From Ardenticatenia bacterium (GTDB lineage: Bacteria; Chloroflexota; Anaerolineae; Ardenticatenales; Ardenticatenaceae): DNA of 64,000 nt. The stretch is from assembly GCA_030949995.1 (NCBI GenBank), contig JAUZRY010000002.1:1-64000 (forward strand), written 5' to 3'. Positions 61,673-64,000 of this stretch are shown piece after piece; within the stretch, counting starts at the first letter, position 1, and the number at the start of each line of letters is the position of its first letter. The notes below the pieces were generated by a model. That model did not search any database. It saw only the letters and a list, made by a program, of their open reading frames with translations, and was not told where the DNA came from. The translations under genes were made by a program, and so were the position numbers.

Positions 61673-63166
61673 TTAGGCCAGCGGCAACATGGCCAAAAAC
61701 TGCCGTCCCAAGTTGGCCAAATCGAGGAAAGGCTGGGGATAAATGCCGATGAGTAAGGTGCCCACCAGAGAAACTGTCAAGGCCAATCCCATCGCCTGCG
61801 GATAGCTGATCCGTCCGTCGCCTTCTGCGGGGGGCGGCATGAAGAACATCTGGCGCACGACGTTGAAATAGTAGTAAACGCTGATCACGCTGTTGAGCAC
61901 ACCGATGATGGCCAGATAATAGAGCTGGGCGTTGATGGCCGCGCCGAAAACGGCCAGTTTGCCCACAAATCCAGCAGTGGGAGGGATGCCGGCTAGGCTG
62001 AGGAAGAAGACAACCAGTGCGGCAGCCAGCCACGGTGCTCGTCGCACCATGCCGGCGTAATCGGCGATGGCCACAGAGCCGGTGGCCTGCTCGTAGGCGA
62101 TCACGGCAATAAAAGCCCCCAGATTGGTAAACAAATACGCCACCAAGTAGAGCAACACGCCGGCAACGCCGTTCAACGTGCTCGTGTCGGTGGCCACATA
62201 GGCAGCCAGCCCCATCAGAATATAGCCCGCCTGGGCAACAGACGAGTACGCCAACAGGCGCTTCATGTTCGTCTGGACAAGGGCCACCAAGTTCCCCAAC
62301 GTCATGGTCAGGATGCTGAAGGCCACCAGCACGGCCGCCCAGTCCACCTGGAACATGGGCAAGGCCATCAAGAGCACGCGAATTAGGACGGCGAAGCCGG
62401 CCGCCTTGGAACCGACTGAGAGGAAGGCGGTCACGGGCGTGGGGGCACCCTCATAGGCATCAGGGGCCCACTGGTGAAAGGGTACCAACGAGGTCTTGAA
62501 GCCAAAGCCGGCCAACATGAGCACCACGGCCGGCAACACCAACTCGTCCAAGGTGCCCACCTGTACAGCCGGGTTACTGAATGTGCGTGCGATGTCCTCC
62601 AGCCGCGTGCTCCCCGCCGCGCCGTAGAGGAGGGACATGCCATAGAGCATCACGGCCGAGCTAATGGCCCCGTAGAGCAGGTACTTCATAGCTGCCTCGT
62701 TGCTGCGGGCTTCATCGCGCAGCCACCCCACCAGAATGTAGCTGGTAATGCTCAAGAGCTCGAAGGAGAGGTACAACAAGATCAAGTCTGAGGAGGCCGC
62801 CACCAGAATGACTGCCAATGTCACCCACAGCAACAGGCTGTAGAACTCGCCGGCGTGCCGGCTACGGCTCCGCACGTAATCGACGGAGACGAGCAAGATG
62901 AGCACGCTGGTCCCCGTGGCCAGCAGGCGGAAAAACGTCGTCAGGTTATCCACCTCGAACATGAACAGGGCCGTGCGGTCCAGACCCAAGTACATAAAGC
63001 TGAGCAAAAAGGCGCCCCCAAGTGCGATCAAGGTAAGGCCAGGGAGAAGAGGGCCTCGGTCATCCTCACGCACGAAATCCAACACGAGCACCACCAGGGC
63101 ACCCACGGTCAGGATGAGTTCTGGACCCAGCAGCCAGATCGTTTCAGCCCAGTTGATCTGTGCCAT
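61673..63166 (-). CDS. nuoN: NADH-quinone oxidoreductase subunit N
   Basis: Proton-pumping subunit motifs: LLYLSFELLSITSYILVG; GFGFKTSLVPFHQWAPDAYEGAPTPVTAFLSVGSKAAGFA. Confidence 0.94.
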   Translation of the reverse strand: MAQINWAETIWLLGPELILTVGALVVLVLDFVREDDRGPLLPGLTLIALGGAFLLSFMYLGLDRTALFMFEVDNLTTFFRLLATGTSVLILLVSVDYVRSRSRHAGEFYSLLLWVTLAVILVAASSDLILLYLSFELLSITSYILVGWLRDEARSNEAAMKYLLYGAISSAVMLYGMSLLYGAAGSTRLEDIARTFSNPAVQVGTLDELVLPAVVLMLAGFGFKTSLVPFHQWAPDAYEGAPTPVTAFLSVGSKAAGFAVLIRVLLMALPMFQVDWAAVLVAFSILTMTLGNLVALVQTNMKRLLAYSSVAQAGYILMGLAAYVATDTSTLNGVAGVLLYLVAYLFTNLGAFIAVIAYEQATGSVAIADYAGMVRRAPWLAAALVVFFLSLAGIPPTAGFVGKLAVFGAAINAQLYYLAIIGVLNSVISVYYYFNVVRQMFFMPPPAEGDGRISYPQAMGLALTVSLVGTLLIGIYPQPFLDLANLGRQFLAMLPLA

Positions 63167-63214
63167 AGTGCCTCACTGCTCCTTCAAGGCCGTTATTGTC
63201 GCCCACACGGCTAG

Positions 63215-64000
63215 CTAGCTCATCATCTCCAAAAGCCGGACAACGCCAGCGTTGATGTAATTCAACACTGGCGCGGGGTAGACGCCCAGCAACGTGAAGA
63301 GGACCACCAGCGGGACCATTGTGGCAATCTCCCACCCGTACATGTCGGGCAAGTCCTTCCAGCGCTCGTTGAGCGGGCCCAAGAAGACCATCTGGATGAG
63401 CTTCCAGAGGAACATCGCTGCCGTGGCCACAATGCCAATCACGCCGATAGCCGCGATGTAGGGAATGATGTGGAACGCTCCCCGGAAGACCATGAACTCG
63501 CTGACGAACCCGGCGAGGCCGGGCAAGCCCAAGCTGGCAAAGGCGGTAATGGCAAAGAACCCGTACAGGATGGGCAAGATGGCCCCCAAGCCACCGAAGG
63601 CCTTCAAATCTCGCGTGTGGGCGCGCTCGTAGACAACGCCCACCATGAAGAAGAGTCCACCGGTGATCAAGCCGTGGGCAATGAACTGGAAGAGGGCTCC
63701 GTTCAGGGCAATGGCCCGGCTGGTGAAGATGGCCTCAGACTTGTCCAATGTAGCCGCCGCGGCCGCGATGCCCAACATGGCATACCCCATGTGGTTCACC
63801 GACGAGTAGGCAATCATGCGCTTGAGGTCCCACTGGGCCATGGCCACAAGGGCGCCGTAGACGATGCTGATCACGGCCAAAACAGCCACCACCAGCCAGT
63901 AGGCGTTGAAAATGTCGGGGAAGATGGGCATGAGGATGCGGAGGAATCCATACCCACCGAGTTTCAACAGGATGCCGGCCAGGATCACGGAACCGGCCGT
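63215..64000 (-). CDS. nuoM: NADH-quinone oxidoreductase subunit M, truncated by window edge
   Basis: LKRMIAYSSVNHMGYAMLGIAA; FQFIAHGLITGGLFFMVGVVYERAHTRDLKAFGGL; LPGLAGFVSEFMVF. Confidence 0.94.
   Translation of the reverse strand, partial: TAGSVILAGILLKLGGYGFLRILMPIFPDIFNAYWLVVAVLAVISIVYGALVAMAQWDLKRMIAYSSVNHMGYAMLGIAAAAATLDKSEAIFTSRAIALNGALFQFIAHGLITGGLFFMVGVVYERAHTRDLKAFGGLGAILPILYGFFAITAFASLGLPGLAGFVSEFMVFRGAFHIIPYIAAIGVIGIVATAAMFLWKLIQMVFLGPLNERWKDLPDMYGWEIATMVPLVVLFTLLGVYPAPVLNYINAGVVRLLEMMS

Noticed and set aside
1-64000. CRISPR arrays, prophage or toxin-antitoxin loci
   Set aside because: Looked for regularly spaced repeats, phage structural genes and paired small ORFs; none could be supported

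Overview
High-GC bacterial chromosomal segment, probably Chloroflexota-like (inferred only from gene content and layout, not verified). Main blocks: (i) an IS630-type transposase fragment at the left edge, then protoglobin, MarR, HEAT-repeat and AEC-transporter genes; (ii) a thrC-lysC-hom cluster and tRNA-Gly(CCC); (iii) MBL-fold, FKBP, glycerate kinase and PDO-type redox genes; (iv) an almost complete dcw cell-wall/division cluster on the minus strand (mraZ to ftsZ, murE not seen) with a clear sigma70-like promoter and a four-repeat MraZ operator; (v) a lower-GC accessory island (~37.4-42.4 kb) with two IS elements, an integron attC-like site, an ankyrin-repeat gene and two short hairpin MITEs, each with a perfect 7-bp target duplication; (vi) a Trp T-box-controlled operon trpE-trpS-trpG-trpD-trpC-(44-aa membrane ORF)-trpF-HIT-trpB-trpA; (vii) surface protein, degenerate kinase, acyl-CoA dehydrogenase/TetR, RmlD and glycosyltransferase genes; (viii) nuoN/nuoM at the right edge. 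About 20 core genes are split by single-base frameshifts, several at homopolymers, which looks like residual sequencing error. The most novel material is the 38.5-42.4 kb island (attC-like site plus a new-looking MITE family) and the small ORF inside the trp operon.
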